A stretch of DNA of 23,208 nt from NCBI GenBank assembly GCA_958453305.1, contig CAUDXH010000024.1:1-23208 (forward strand), written 5' to 3'. The stretch's first letter is position 1, and each line of letters starts with the position of its first letter. This DNA is from an uncultured Bacteroides sp. Its GTDB lineage: Bacteria > Bacteroidota > Bacteroidia > Bacteroidales > Bacteroidaceae. Shown here one piece after another: positions 1-7,450 of the stretch. A program made the position numbers and the translations under genes. The notes beneath the pieces are model-generated. The model searched no databases and was not told the origin of the DNA. It worked only from the letters and a program-made list of their open reading frames with translations.

Positions 1-23
1 CGGTTTTATTGTTTAACTTTTAA

Positions 24-701
24 TTTTTCGGTAAAAATTTACCGAAGTATTGTTATAGCGGTAACCCCAAAAGCGGAGGAGGTAAACAGATTGGAGTAGC
101 TATCGCTGATTCGCCGGCCGGACCTTTTGTTGACTTGGGGTATCCCATCGTTACAGAGTCACCCGTAGGAGGAGGTCAGCAGATTGATGTGGATGTATTT
201 ACTGATCCGGTATCAGGAAAATCGTATTTGTATTGGGGCAATGGCTATATGGCAGGTGCAGAACTGAATGCGGATATGGTTTCCATCAAAAAGGAAACTT
301 TGCAGGTCATGACTCCGAAAGGTGGCTCTTTGAAAGATTTCAATTACCGTGAAGCTCCTTATGTATTTTATCGTAATGGATTGTATTATTTCTTGTGGTC
401 GGTGGATGATACGGGGTCACCGAACTATCATGTGGCTTATGGAACGTCAACTTCTCCTTTGGGAAAGATAAAAGTAGCCAAAGATCCGGTTGTTCTTATT
501 CAAGATCCGGAAAAGGAAATCTATGGACCGGCTCATAATTCCGTTGTCCGTAAGCCGGGAACTGATGAATGGTATATTGTTTACCACCGAATCAATAAGA
601 GCTTCTTGAAAAAAGAACCGGGTACGCATCGTGAAGTATGTATTGACCGTATGGAGTTTAATGCCGACGGAACAATTAAGCGAGTGGTTCCTTCTTTGTA
701 A
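24..701 (+). CDS. GH43-family glycosidase, 5'-truncated (probable arabinofuranosidase or arabinanase)
   Basis: This is the C-terminal three-quarters of a five-bladed beta-propeller glycoside hydrolase of family 43, which would cleave arabinose or xylose side chains. Recognisable GH43 sequence begins near base 57 (YSGNPKSGGG). Counting from the TTG codon at 135, the fragment keeps the likely pKa-modulating Asp (D18, QQIDVDVFTD), the likely general-acid Glu (E73, YREAPYVF) and the GPAHNS segment near the end. The N-terminal blade that carries the catalytic-base Asp is absent. The reading frame is open only back to base 24: a TAA stands at 21-23 and the bases before it are AT-rich and do not look like GH43. 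The gene is therefore either a decayed remnant or was spoiled at a contig or rearrangement edge. No good start codon is visible; TTG at 135 is probably not a true start. It lies 18 bp before the GH51 gene, so the two were probably one operon. Substrate specificity is inferred. Confidence 0.72.
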   Translation, partial: FFGKNLPKYCYSGNPKSGGGKQIGVAIADSPAGPFVDLGYPIVTESPVGGGQQIDVDVFTDPVSGKSYLYWGNGYMAGAELNADMVSIKKETLQVMTPKGGSLKDFNYREAPYVFYRNGLYYFLWSVDDTGSPNYHVAYGTSTSPLGKIKVAKDPVVLIQDPEKEIYGPAHNSVVRKPGTDEWYIVYHRINKSFLKKEPGTHREVCIDRMEFNADGTIKRVVPSL

Positions 702-719
702 TCCTAAAAATACTTTATT

Positions 720-3206
720 ATGAAAAACATGAAATATATAGCTGCATTAGGCGCTTGCTTGTTCACACTGCCGGCTGCAGCTCACTTGAATGAAACAATG
801 AATGAGCCAGATTCGGTTTATCTGTTCTCGTATGCCACTACTCCCGATGAAGGTCGGAGCGGACTGAAGTTTGCTTGGAGTCCGGATAAGACACAATGGT
901 TTAGCCTCGGCAATGGCTATGGTTACGTAAAGTGTGATTATGGTGCTTGGGGCGCAGAAAAACGCATGGTGAAACCGGAATTGCGCCGTGATAAAAAAGG
1001 GGTGTGGCATTGTATTTGGCAATTAAACGGAAACGGGAAAGAGTTTGCTCATGCTGCTTCTGCCGATTTAATGACCTGGAAGCGTCAGTCGTATTTCACG
1101 GATGCGCAGTTCGCTGAGTTTGTATCCGGCGAATGGACTCAATATCAAAATCAAACCATCTCTGTTAATGGAGTGGAAGAAAACGGAACATTGCAAAAGG
1201 TAGCATGGAGTGACGTAAACCGGATGCTTCAGTTTGTGGATCACCGGGATTACCGGGCACAGCTTCATGATGAGCGTACGGAGCAGGATGGTTTTCGTTT
1301 TGCCGGACTTCAGCCGGTATCAATGGACCTGTCTGTTCGCTCAGAACATGCTAAAACTATCAGTGATAAGTTAATAGGTATTTTTTTCGAGGATATAAAT
1401 TATGGAGCCGATGGAGGTCTCTATGCTGAATTGATTCAAAACCGCGATTTTGAGTATAATGCGGACGACCGTCGTGACTGGCATGCCACTTACGCGTGGA
1501 ACCTGAAAGGGGAAGGAACTACAATGGAAGTATCGGCCGCCAGTCCGATTCATGCTAATAATCCGCATTATGTGGTTTTGGATGTAAAGCAGCCGGGAGC
1601 TGCACTTGTAAATTCCGGATTTGACGGTATTGTTTTACGAAAGGGTGATAAATATACGCTCTCTTTGTTTGTACGTGCAATAGGTAAAGGGGGTAAGGTA
1701 AAAGTTTGTTTGAGGGACGAACAAGGTACAGAGATTGTTTCAAGGATAATAAAAGTTACCTCAGAAAAATGGAAGAAGGAGGAAGTGGTGCTGACCGCAG
1801 GAAATTCTGCCGGTAAAGCAACTTTGGAGGTTTGTCCGCAGGAAGCCGGGAAGTATGCGTTGGATATGGTTTCGCTTTTCCCGCAAAACACCTTTAAGGG
1901 CAGAAAGAATGGTCTTCGTGCCGATTTGGCTCAGACACTTGCCGACCTTCATCCGCGTTTTATGCGCTTCCCCGGTGGATGTGTAGCTCATGGTAATGGA
2001 TTGGATAACATTTATCGTTGGAAAAACTCGATAGGTCCTTTGGAAGCTCGCAAGCCCATGAAAAATCTGTGGGGCTATCATCAGTCTATGGGTTTGGGTT
2101 ATCATGAGTATTTCCAATTTTGTGAGGATATGGGAGCTGAACCCTTGCCTGTCTTGGCTGCGGGAGTTCCGTGTCAGAATTCGGCATGTGAACACGGCAA
2201 ACTGGTTAGTGGAGGTCAGCAAGGCGGTATTCCTATGGAGCATATGGATGAATATGTACAAGATGTACTTGATTTGATAGAGTATGCCAACGGAGACCCG
2301 AAAAAGAACAAATGGGCGAAGATGCGTGCCGAAGCCGGACATCCGAAACCATTTAATTTGAAATATGTAGGTATCGGAAATGAAGATTTGATAACCGATG
2401 CGTTTGAAGAACGCTTCACCATGATTTATAAGGCTGTCAAGGAGAAATACCCGGAAATTACAGTCATCGGTACGGTTGGTCCGTTTTATGAAGGTACTGA
2501 TTATGAGGAAGGCTGGGATTTGGCTACACGCTTGAATGTGCCGATGGTAGATGAGCATTATTATAACACTCCCGGATGGTTTATTCATAATCAAGACTAT
2601 TATGATCGGTATGACCGTTCAAAATCGAAGGTGTATCTTGGAGAATATGCAGCCCATCTTCCCGGCCGGCCTAACAATATCGAAACAGCATTGGCAGAGG
2701 CCTTATATCTTACTGCCGTGGAACGGAACGGGGATGTTGTGGAAATGACTTCGTACGCTCCGCTGCTGGCTAAAGAAGGGCACATCCAGTGGAATCCGGA
2801 TTTGATTTACTTTAATAATCAGGAAGTGAAACCTACAGTGGGCTACTATGTACAGTTGCTTTACGGACAAAATTCAGGTGATACTTATTTACCTGCCGAC
2901 CGTAAGATTGATAATCCGAGGGCTGATGTGCAAAAACGTATTGCTTCGTCAGTGGTGCGTGACAGCCGTACGGGTGATATGATTATCAAGTTGGTTAACC
3001 TTCTTCCGGTTCCGGTAAAGACCTCGGTAGATTGTCCGGATATGTCTTCAAGTGAGGCTGTATTAAAAGTCCTTTCAGGCAAGCCTACCGATCGTGAGGC
3101 TAAACCAGTGGAAAGCCGTCTGCAGGTTTCCGGCAAGTTCTCATACGAAATGCCCGCTTATTCGTTGAGCGTCATTCGTATTCCCGCTGTAGTGTCAAAG
3201 AAATGA
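720..3206 (+). CDS. Secreted GH51 alpha-L-arabinofuranosidase with N-terminal propeller-like and CBM-like domains
   Basis: This 828-residue enzyme is predicted to hydrolyse terminal alpha-L-arabinofuranosyl residues of arabinan or arabinoxylan in the periplasm or at the cell surface. Residues 1-21 form a signal peptide ending in PAAA. Residues about 30-185 resemble part of a GH43/GH32-type propeller (YLFSYAT, GRSGLKFAWS, WHCIWQLN). The GH51 part begins near residue 213 (IGIFFEDINYGADGGLY). A CBM4/9-like beta-sandwich is inserted at about 265-385, and the TIM barrel resumes at HPRFMRFPGGC. The acid/base is E555 in GIGNED and the nucleophile is E642 in VYLGEYAAH. The C-terminal beta-sandwich of the family follows. 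Typical GH51 enzymes have about 500-650 residues; the excess is the N-terminal extension. ATG at 720 gives the signal peptide directly. The gene is the last of its operon and is followed by a strong terminator. Family and catalytic residues are confident; the identity of the N-terminal domain is less so. Confidence 0.93.
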   Translation: MKNMKYIAALGACLFTLPAAAHLNETMNEPDSVYLFSYATTPDEGRSGLKFAWSPDKTQWFSLGNGYGYVKCDYGAWGAEKRMVKPELRRDKKGVWHCIWQLNGNGKEFAHAASADLMTWKRQSYFTDAQFAEFVSGEWTQYQNQTISVNGVEENGTLQKVAWSDVNRMLQFVDHRDYRAQLHDERTEQDGFRFAGLQPVSMDLSVRSEHAKTISDKLIGIFFEDINYGADGGLYAELIQNRDFEYNADDRRDWHATYAWNLKGEGTTMEVSAASPIHANNPHYVVLDVKQPGAALVNSGFDGIVLRKGDKYTLSLFVRAIGKGGKVKVCLRDEQGTEIVSRIIKVTSEKWKKEEVVLTAGNSAGKATLEVCPQEAGKYALDMVSLFPQNTFKGRKNGLRADLAQTLADLHPRFMRFPGGCVAHGNGLDNIYRWKNSIGPLEARKPMKNLWGYHQSMGLGYHEYFQFCEDMGAEPLPVLAAGVPCQNSACEHGKLVSGGQQGGIPMEHMDEYVQDVLDLIEYANGDPKKNKWAKMRAEAGHPKPFNLKYVGIGNEDLITDAFEERFTMIYKAVKEKYPEITVIGTVGPFYEGTDYEEGWDLATRLNVPMVDEHYYNTPGWFIHNQDYYDRYDRSKSKVYLGEYAAHLPGRPNNIETALAEALYLTAVERNGDVVEMTSYAPLLAKEGHIQWNPDLIYFNNQEVKPTVGYYVQLLYGQNSGDTYLPADRKIDNPRADVQKRIASSVVRDSRTGDMIIKLVNLLPVPVKTSVDCPDMSSSEAVLKVLSGKPTDREAKPVESRLQVSGKFSYEMPAYSLSVIRIPAVVSKK

Positions 3207-3256
3207 ATTGTTTATAGGCATTCATTATATAGGTTAGTTACTTAAACCTGATTTAG

Positions 3257-3311
3257 AGGTGTGTCAAGTGCCAATGGTTATGAAAGACCATTGCTTTGAC
3301 ACACCTTTTTT
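3257..3311 (+). terminator. Rho-independent terminator of the GH43-GH51 operon
   Basis: AGGTGTGTCAA (from 3257) pairs with TTGACACACCT (ending 3306). The stem continues as CAATGGT/ACCATTG after a small internal bulge, leaving a short loop, and TTTTTT follows. It starts 50 bp after the GH51 stop. The rest of 3207-3443 shows no convincing gene. Confidence 0.85.
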
Positions 3312-3426
3312 ATCTCTGTCATTTTTCGCTTTTTACATTGGTGTCAGCTGGAAGGCACATGACTTGTTTTAACTTTCCGCCTATTTATTATGCGAAGGCA
3401 GGATGCGGTTCGGCAAAATCAAATCA

Positions 3427-3475
3427 GAAAAACAAGTTTTTCTTTTGCCGCTGCGCTCACCTTTCACTATATTTG
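3427..3475 (+). promoter_or_regulatory. Promoter with upstream dyad for the VOC / response-regulator pair
   Basis: The Bacteroidales -7 box TATATTTG lies at 3468-3475 and a -33 TTTG at 3444-3447, exactly 20 nt apart. Immediately upstream is a perfect dyad, GAAAAAC-AA-GTTTTTC (3427-3442), placed where an activator or repressor could act. Transcription would start near 3482, giving a leader of about 85 nt before the ATG at 3569. Confidence 0.6.
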
Positions 3476-3568
3476 TACGTATAAAAAGAGAAGAAACATC
3501 CGGGCAATACCTCTCGCCGTATCAGCCTGTGAAATATAAGAAGTGCTAATTCGTAATGATTATAACCG

Positions 3569-3964
3569 ATGGAATTAATTCGTAGAGTTCACCATGTAGC
3601 TGTAATTTGCAGTGATTATCGTCGTTCGTTGGATTTTTATACCCAAGTACTTGGGTTTGAAGTGATAGCTGAGCATTTTCGGCAAGAACGGCAATCGTAT
3701 AAAACCGACCTTGCCTTGAATGGTGACTATGTAATCGAACTGTTCTCATTTCCCGAACCGCCGTCACGGCTGTCTTATCCGGAAGCCGCAGGTCTGCGTC
3801 ACCTTGCTTTTGAGGTAACAGATATAGATGAGGCTGCTTTGCATTTGGAAAAGCTGGGAGTTTCTCATCAGCCCATACGGGTGGATGAATATACGGGGCA
3901 GCGTTTTCTTTTTTTTGAAGACCCTGACAGGCTGCCGTTGGAGTTTTATGAATCAGCTTTGTAG
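3569..3964 (+). CDS. VOC-superfamily (glyoxalase I-like / YaeR-type) metalloprotein
   Basis: This 131-residue single vicinal-oxygen-chelate protein is close in pattern to the YaeR/GloA2 group annotated as lactoylglutathione lyase-like. Two beta-alpha-beta-beta-beta modules are visible: residues 6-60 (VHHVAVICSDYRRSLDFY) and 75-128 (GLRHLAFEVTDIDEA). Likely metal ligands are H9 (or H8), E57 (VIELF), H78 (LRHLAF) and E125 (PLEFYE), which matches the 2-His/2-Glu pattern of the family. The substrate is unknown; Bacteroidales use little glutathione, so true glyoxalase I activity should not be assumed. It has no signal peptide and should be cytosolic. It sits 50 bp upstream of a response regulator, and I see no promoter or terminator between them, so the two are probably co-transcribed. 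The start is the first ATG after the promoter. Confidence 0.85.
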   Translation: MELIRRVHHVAVICSDYRRSLDFYTQVLGFEVIAEHFRQERQSYKTDLALNGDYVIELFSFPEPPSRLSYPEAAGLRHLAFEVTDIDEAALHLEKLGVSHQPIRVDEYTGQRFLFFEDPDRLPLEFYESAL

Positions 3965-4014
3965 CTAATGAGGTAAATTGATTTAGGTAAACCAAGTACA
4001 CCCGGTAACCATTT

Positions 4015-4656
4015 ATGAAGAAGTTGATTCTTGCCGATAATCAGGATATTACCCGCTATGGAATGCGAGCTGTTGCTTTAGGGCTGTTTTCTGAAATCAC
4101 AGAGCTGACCGACCGTCAGCAGTTGGCTGAGCATTTGTTGCTGCATGGTGATGCGGTGGCAGTGATAGACTATACGCTGTTTGACTGTACGCCAGAGCAG
4201 TTGCTTGTTTTGAAGGAACGTTTTCCTCAGTCTATATTTGTTTTATTCAGCGATTCCCTGAGTGAGAACTTCTTGCGTAAAATGGTTTTCAGTAATCAAA
4301 CTTTTAGTGTGTTGATGAAAGACGATTCGTTAGAAGAAATTATATCTTGTTTGAAGAAAGCAGCCGATGGAGAGCCTTTTATTTGTGCTCGGGCAAAGGT
4401 ATTACTTAACGAAAAACAGCCATCAAAGCAAGAAAAGGAAATCCTTCCGCTGACACTTACCGAAAAAGAAATACTGAAAGCCCTTTCTATGGGGAAAACC
4501 ACCAAGGAAATAGCGGCAGAACGTTTCCTCAGTGTCTATACAGTGATGACGCACCGTAAAAACATATTTAGAAAGTTGCAGGTAAACAATGCGCACGAAG
4601 CGGTGCGTTATGCGCTTCGTGCAGGCATTGTAGATTCTATGGAGTATTATATCTGA
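4015..4656 (+). CDS. NarL/FixJ-type response regulator (REC + LuxR HTH)
   Basis: This 213-residue two-domain regulator would bind DNA when phosphorylated. The receiver domain spans about 1-120, with acidic pocket D8-N9 (the usual second Asp is Asn), phospho-acceptor D52 (AVIDYTLFD), switch residue S79 (LFSD) and conserved K102 (LMKDD). A LuxR-type helix-turn-helix covers about 145-210 (LTLTEKEILKAL, TTKEIAAERFLSVYTVMTHRKNIFRKL). No histidine kinase gene is adjacent, so its phosphodonor is not evident. The upstream neighbour is the VOC gene. Downstream it meets the cysteine-synthesis operon tail to tail, overlapping the metY stop by 10 bp with no intrinsic terminator between them. A role in sulfur metabolism is possible from position only. 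Confidence 0.87.
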   Translation: MKKLILADNQDITRYGMRAVALGLFSEITELTDRQQLAEHLLLHGDAVAVIDYTLFDCTPEQLLVLKERFPQSIFVLFSDSLSENFLRKMVFSNQTFSVLMKDDSLEEIISCLKKAADGEPFICARAKVLLNEKQPSKQEKEILPLTLTEKEILKALSMGKTTKEIAAERFLSVYTVMTHRKNIFRKLQVNNAHEAVRYALRAGIVDSMEYYI

Positions 4657-5933
4657 GCCAGAGCCTGGTCTAGATCGGCTATTAAATCGTCAATATGCTC
4701 GGTTCCGATAGAAAGTCGGACGGTTCCGGGCTTGATTTGCTGTTCTTCCAATTCTTCGGCATTTAATTGCGAATGCGTGGTGGTAGCCGGATGGATGACC
4801 AATGATTTCATATCGGCTACATTGGCCAGCAGCGAGAATATTTTCAGGTTGTCTATAAAACGCTGTGCTTCGGCAATGCCTCCTTTCAGGTCGATGGTAA
4901 AGATAGAACCGGCTCCTTTGGGGAAATACCGCAGATAAAGTGCGTGGTCTGGGTGGTCAGGAAGGGCAGGGTGGTGTATGTTCTCAACCTTCGGATGATT
5001 GCTCAGATACCTTACGATTTTGAGTGCATTTTCTACATGGCGTTCTACGCGCAGGGAGAGCGTTTCGAGCCCTTGTAAAAGAAGGAATGCGTTAAACGGA
5101 CTGATGGCAGCTCCGGTGTCGCGGAGAAGGATTGCACGTATACGTGTTACGTAGGCTGCTTCTCCTGCCACTTCGGTAAAGCGTATTCCGTGATAGCAAG
5201 GGTCGGGCTCAGTGAGTTGAGGAAACTTACCGGAAGCATTCCAGTTGAATTTTCCTGTATCTACAATCACTCCTCCGAGGCTGGTTCCATGACCTCCGAT
5301 AAACTTGGTGGCCGAATGGACAATAATATCTGCACCATGTTCAGCCGGACGAATCAGATAGGGAGTTCCGAATGTATTATCCACTATGAGTGGAATGTTG
5401 TGGCTGTGCGCAATTCGGGCTATTTCTTCCATGTCAACGATATTCGAATTCGGGTTCCCAAGCGTTTCTATGAAAATCAGTTTTGTATTTTCCTGTATGG
5501 CTTTTCCAAAATTTGAAGCATCCGACGGTTCCACAAATGTAGTTGTAACTCCTGAGGCTGGAAGGGTATGTGCCAGAAGGTTATATGAGCCTCCGTAAAT
5601 GGTCTTGGCAGCTACGATATGGTCGCCTGTGCGGGTGATGTTCTGAAAGGCATAAGCTATGGCGGCTGCTCCGGATGCAACAGCTAAAGCTGCCACGCCT
5701 CCTTCGAGTGCGGCAATTCGCTTTTCCAGAACCTCTTGGGTAGGATTGGTTAAACGTCCGTAAATATTTCCCGGTTCTTGCAGGGCGAAACGTGCTGCAG
5801 CGTGTTTGGAGTTGTGAAACACATACGATGTAGTTTGATAAATAGGAACGGCGCGCGCATCCGTTGTAGGGTCAGCCTGTTCCTGTCCTGCATGAAGCTG
5901 CAGGGTCTCGAAGTGTAAGTCTTTTGTTTTCAT
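4647..5933 (-). CDS. metY: O-acetylhomoserine sulfhydrylase (aminocarboxypropyltransferase), PLP enzyme
   Basis: This 428-residue cytosolic enzyme of the Cys/Met-metabolism PLP family makes homocysteine from O-acetylhomoserine and sulfide, for direct sulfhydrylation to methionine. Visible motifs are YGRLTNPTQEVLEKRIAALE (residues 58-77), the PLP phosphate-binding loop ASGAAA (86-91), D185 in IVDNTFGTPY contacting the pyridine nitrogen, and the Schiff-base lysine K210 in HSATKFIGGHG. The long insert after the lysine, naming GKFNW and the tract up to CYHGIRF, is typical of MetY rather than MetB or MetC. It lies 24 bp downstream of cysK, so it is the second gene of a sulfide-assimilation operon. 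Its stop overlaps that of the convergent response regulator. Strictly separating MetY from other family members would need a tree, but length and motifs fit well. Confidence 0.92.
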   Translation of the reverse strand: MKTKDLHFETLQLHAGQEQADPTTDARAVPIYQTTSYVFHNSKHAAARFALQEPGNIYGRLTNPTQEVLEKRIAALEGGVAALAVASGAAAIAYAFQNITRTGDHIVAAKTIYGGSYNLLAHTLPASGVTTTFVEPSDASNFGKAIQENTKLIFIETLGNPNSNIVDMEEIARIAHSHNIPLIVDNTFGTPYLIRPAEHGADIIVHSATKFIGGHGTSLGGVIVDTGKFNWNASGKFPQLTEPDPCYHGIRFTEVAGEAAYVTRIRAILLRDTGAAISPFNAFLLLQGLETLSLRVERHVENALKIVRYLSNHPKVENIHHPALPDHPDHALYLRYFPKGAGSIFTIDLKGGIAEAQRFIDNLKIFSLLANVADMKSLVIHPATTTHSQLNAEELEEQQIKPGTVRLSIGTEHIDDLIADLDQALAQI

Positions 5934-5957
5934 GTTAGTTGTATTTGTTATGTACGA

Positions 5958-6905
5958 TTAAAGTGGATATTCTTCAAATGCGTAAAGTACAGTTGATAAG
6001 TACCGTTCTCCTGTATCGGGCAAGAGAACTACGATGTTTTTTCCTGCATATTCAGGCTGTTGTGCCAGTTGGAGTGCGGCAAAGGCAGCTGCTCCTGAGG
6101 AAATTCCTACCAGCAGACCCTCTTTGAATGAAAGTTCGCGTCCGGTGCGGATGGCATCATCATCGGCAACTCGGATAACTCGGTTTACTACATCTGCGTG
6201 ATAAGTTTCAGGGATGAATCCGGCTCCGATTCCTTGTATCTTATGCATACCCGGTTTGTCACCCGATAGTACAGCTGAAGTGTCTGGCTCTACAGCAATA
6301 ACCTCTATATTCGGATTATGCCGTTTCAGTCCTTCTCCTACGCCGCTTAAGGTACCTCCAGTTCCTACTCCAGCAATGAAAACATCAACTTTTCCGTCGG
6401 TGTCGCGCCAAATTTCTTCGGCAGTGGTATGGATATGTGCGTCGGGGTTGGCTTGATTTTCAAACTGCTGAAGGATAACGGCTCCCGGAGTAGTATCACG
6501 TAACTGGTTTGCCTTTTCGATCGCTCCTTTCATACCTTGGTCGCCGGGAGTAAGAACCAATTGTGCCCCCATGGCTTTCAGTAAGTTCTGTCGCTCCAGA
6601 CTCATGGTTTCAGGCATGGTCAGAATGGTTTTATAGCCTTTTACGGTAGAAACCCACGCTAAGCCTACTCCGGTATTTCCGCTGGTGGGTTCGATGATGG
6701 TTGCCCCGGGAGTTAAGATTCCTTTTTGCTCGGCATCTTCAATCATGGCGAGAGCGATGCGGTCTTTTACACTGCCTCCCGGGTTGAAATACTCCAGCTT
6801 GGCTATGATGGTTGCCTGGCTGTTATGAGCTTTGGTTAAGCGTTTCAGTTCTAATAGAGGAGTATTGCCTATAAGTTCGGTAAGTTGGGTTTTAATATTT
6901 GCCAT
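5958..6905 (-). CDS. cysK: Cysteine synthase A (O-acetylserine sulfhydrylase)
   Basis: This PLP fold-type II enzyme makes cysteine from O-acetylserine and sulfide. With the ATG at 6905-6903 it has 315 residues starting MANIKTQLTELIGNTPLLEL, the usual CysK start. A longer reading from TTG at 6932 would place the start codon inside the -7 promoter box, so it is rejected. Motifs are the Schiff-base lysine in NPGGSVKDRIAL (about residue 47), the substrate-binding loop PTSGNTGVGLAW, the PLP phosphate loop GVGTGGTLSG and the C-terminal GISSGAAAFAA. It is cytosolic and the first gene of the cysK-metY operon. A 16-bp palindrome abuts the promoter and is a good candidate operator. CysM is the main alternative identity, but sequence pattern and length favour CysK. 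Confidence 0.94.
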   Translation of the reverse strand: MANIKTQLTELIGNTPLLELKRLTKAHNSQATIIAKLEYFNPGGSVKDRIALAMIEDAEQKGILTPGATIIEPTSGNTGVGLAWVSTVKGYKTILTMPETMSLERQNLLKAMGAQLVLTPGDQGMKGAIEKANQLRDTTPGAVILQQFENQANPDAHIHTTAEEIWRDTDGKVDVFIAGVGTGGTLSGVGEGLKRHNPNIEVIAVEPDTSAVLSGDKPGMHKIQGIGAGFIPETYHADVVNRVIRVADDDAIRTGRELSFKEGLLVGISSGAAAFAALQLAQQPEYAGKNIVVLLPDTGERYLSTVLYAFEEYPL

Positions 6906-6929
6906 AATCGTATGCTTTTGATTTGATGG

Positions 6930-6976
6930 CAAAGGTAAGCGGAATATGAATTATGGTCAATACCCTATTTAGGGTA
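6930..6976 (-). promoter_or_regulatory. cysK-metY promoter with adjoining 16-bp palindrome
   Basis: On the minus strand the -7 box TACCTTTG (6937-6930) is preceded, after 20 nt, by ATTG (6961-6958) in the -33 position. A nearly fully symmetric sequence, TACCCTATTTAGGGTA (6961-6976), begins at the -33 box. Position and symmetry suggest a dimeric regulator site controlling sulfide assimilation. The predicted leader is only about 20 nt, too short for a riboswitch. Confidence 0.6.
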
Positions 6977-6992
6977 TATGTAAGGAGGGAAT

Positions 6993-7018
6993 AAAAAAAG
7001 AGAAGCATCTGCTTCTCT
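6993..7018 (-). terminator. Terminator of the tRNA-fMet pair
   Basis: On the minus strand AGAGAAGCA pairs with TGCTTCTCT (7018-7010 with 7007-6999) and a run of seven T follows (A-run 6993-6999 on the plus strand). It begins 6 bp after the 3' end of the second tRNA in the transcript. Confidence 0.8.
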
Positions 7019-7023
7019 CTGAG

Positions 7024-7096
<73 letters not shown>

Positions 7097-7113
7097 ATGT
7101 TATTTTTTTGTAG

Positions 7114-7186
<73 letters not shown>

Positions 7187-7208
7187 ATATTATTTCTTAA
7201 ATGCGTTG

Positions 7209-7240
7209 CAAAGGTACGGCTTTATTTTGTAAGAAACAAA
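7209..7240 (-). promoter_or_regulatory. Promoter of the tRNA-fMet pair
   Basis: On the minus strand TTTG (7240-7237) and TACCTTTG (7216-7209) are separated by exactly 20 nt, a full match to the Bacteroidales housekeeping promoter pattern. It lies 23 bp before the first tRNA. Confidence 0.8.
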
Positions 7241-7340
7241 TATTTTCTGGATAAATTTGAAAAAACTCGTTTTAGGAAGTGTTCAGATGCTTGGCGGTCT
7301 TTTGCAGAGGTTATATATATAACGTGTCAGTGATTTCGTG

Positions 7341-7428
7341 GAAGTACTCTGGTACTTTGCCGGGAGTACTCCAGTACTTTGACGGAAGTACTCCAGTACT
7401 TTGCCGGGAGTACTGTGGAATGTTGGGG
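7341..7428. repeat. 22-bp direct tandem repeat, three full copies plus a degenerate fourth
   Basis: Units start at 7341, 7363, 7385 and 7407. The consensus pattern is GRAGTACTCCAGTACTTTGM followed by CG. Every full unit but the first carries two AGTACT palindromes, so each can fold on itself; the first has one altered. The fourth unit keeps GGAGTACT and then diverges. A period of 22 is not a multiple of 3 and so does not preserve a reading frame, which argues against coding use. It lies in the 357-bp gap between the susD terminator and the tRNA-fMet promoter. No gene is supported in 7241-7450. Confidence 0.85.
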
Positions 7429-7450
7429 GAGTCTTTCCCTTTTTGTCTAT

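Noticed and set aside
1761..2594. 277-residue open frame on the minus strand inside the GH51 gene
   Set aside because: It is antisense to a clear catalytic domain, has no family-like sequence and no promoter.
3546..4001. 151-residue minus-strand frame over the VOC gene
   Set aside because: The plus strand encodes conserved VOC metal-ligand motifs; the reverse frame is a shadow.
6905..6930. SAM or other sulfur riboswitch before cysK
   Set aside because: The predicted leader is about 20 nt, too short for a known riboswitch.
5958..6932. Longer cysK starting with TTG at 6932
   Set aside because: The TTG lies inside the TACCTTTG -7 box, so it would not be in the transcript; ATG at 6905 gives the normal family start.
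7341..7428. CRISPR array
   Set aside because: Units are directly adjacent with no spacers and no cas genes are present.
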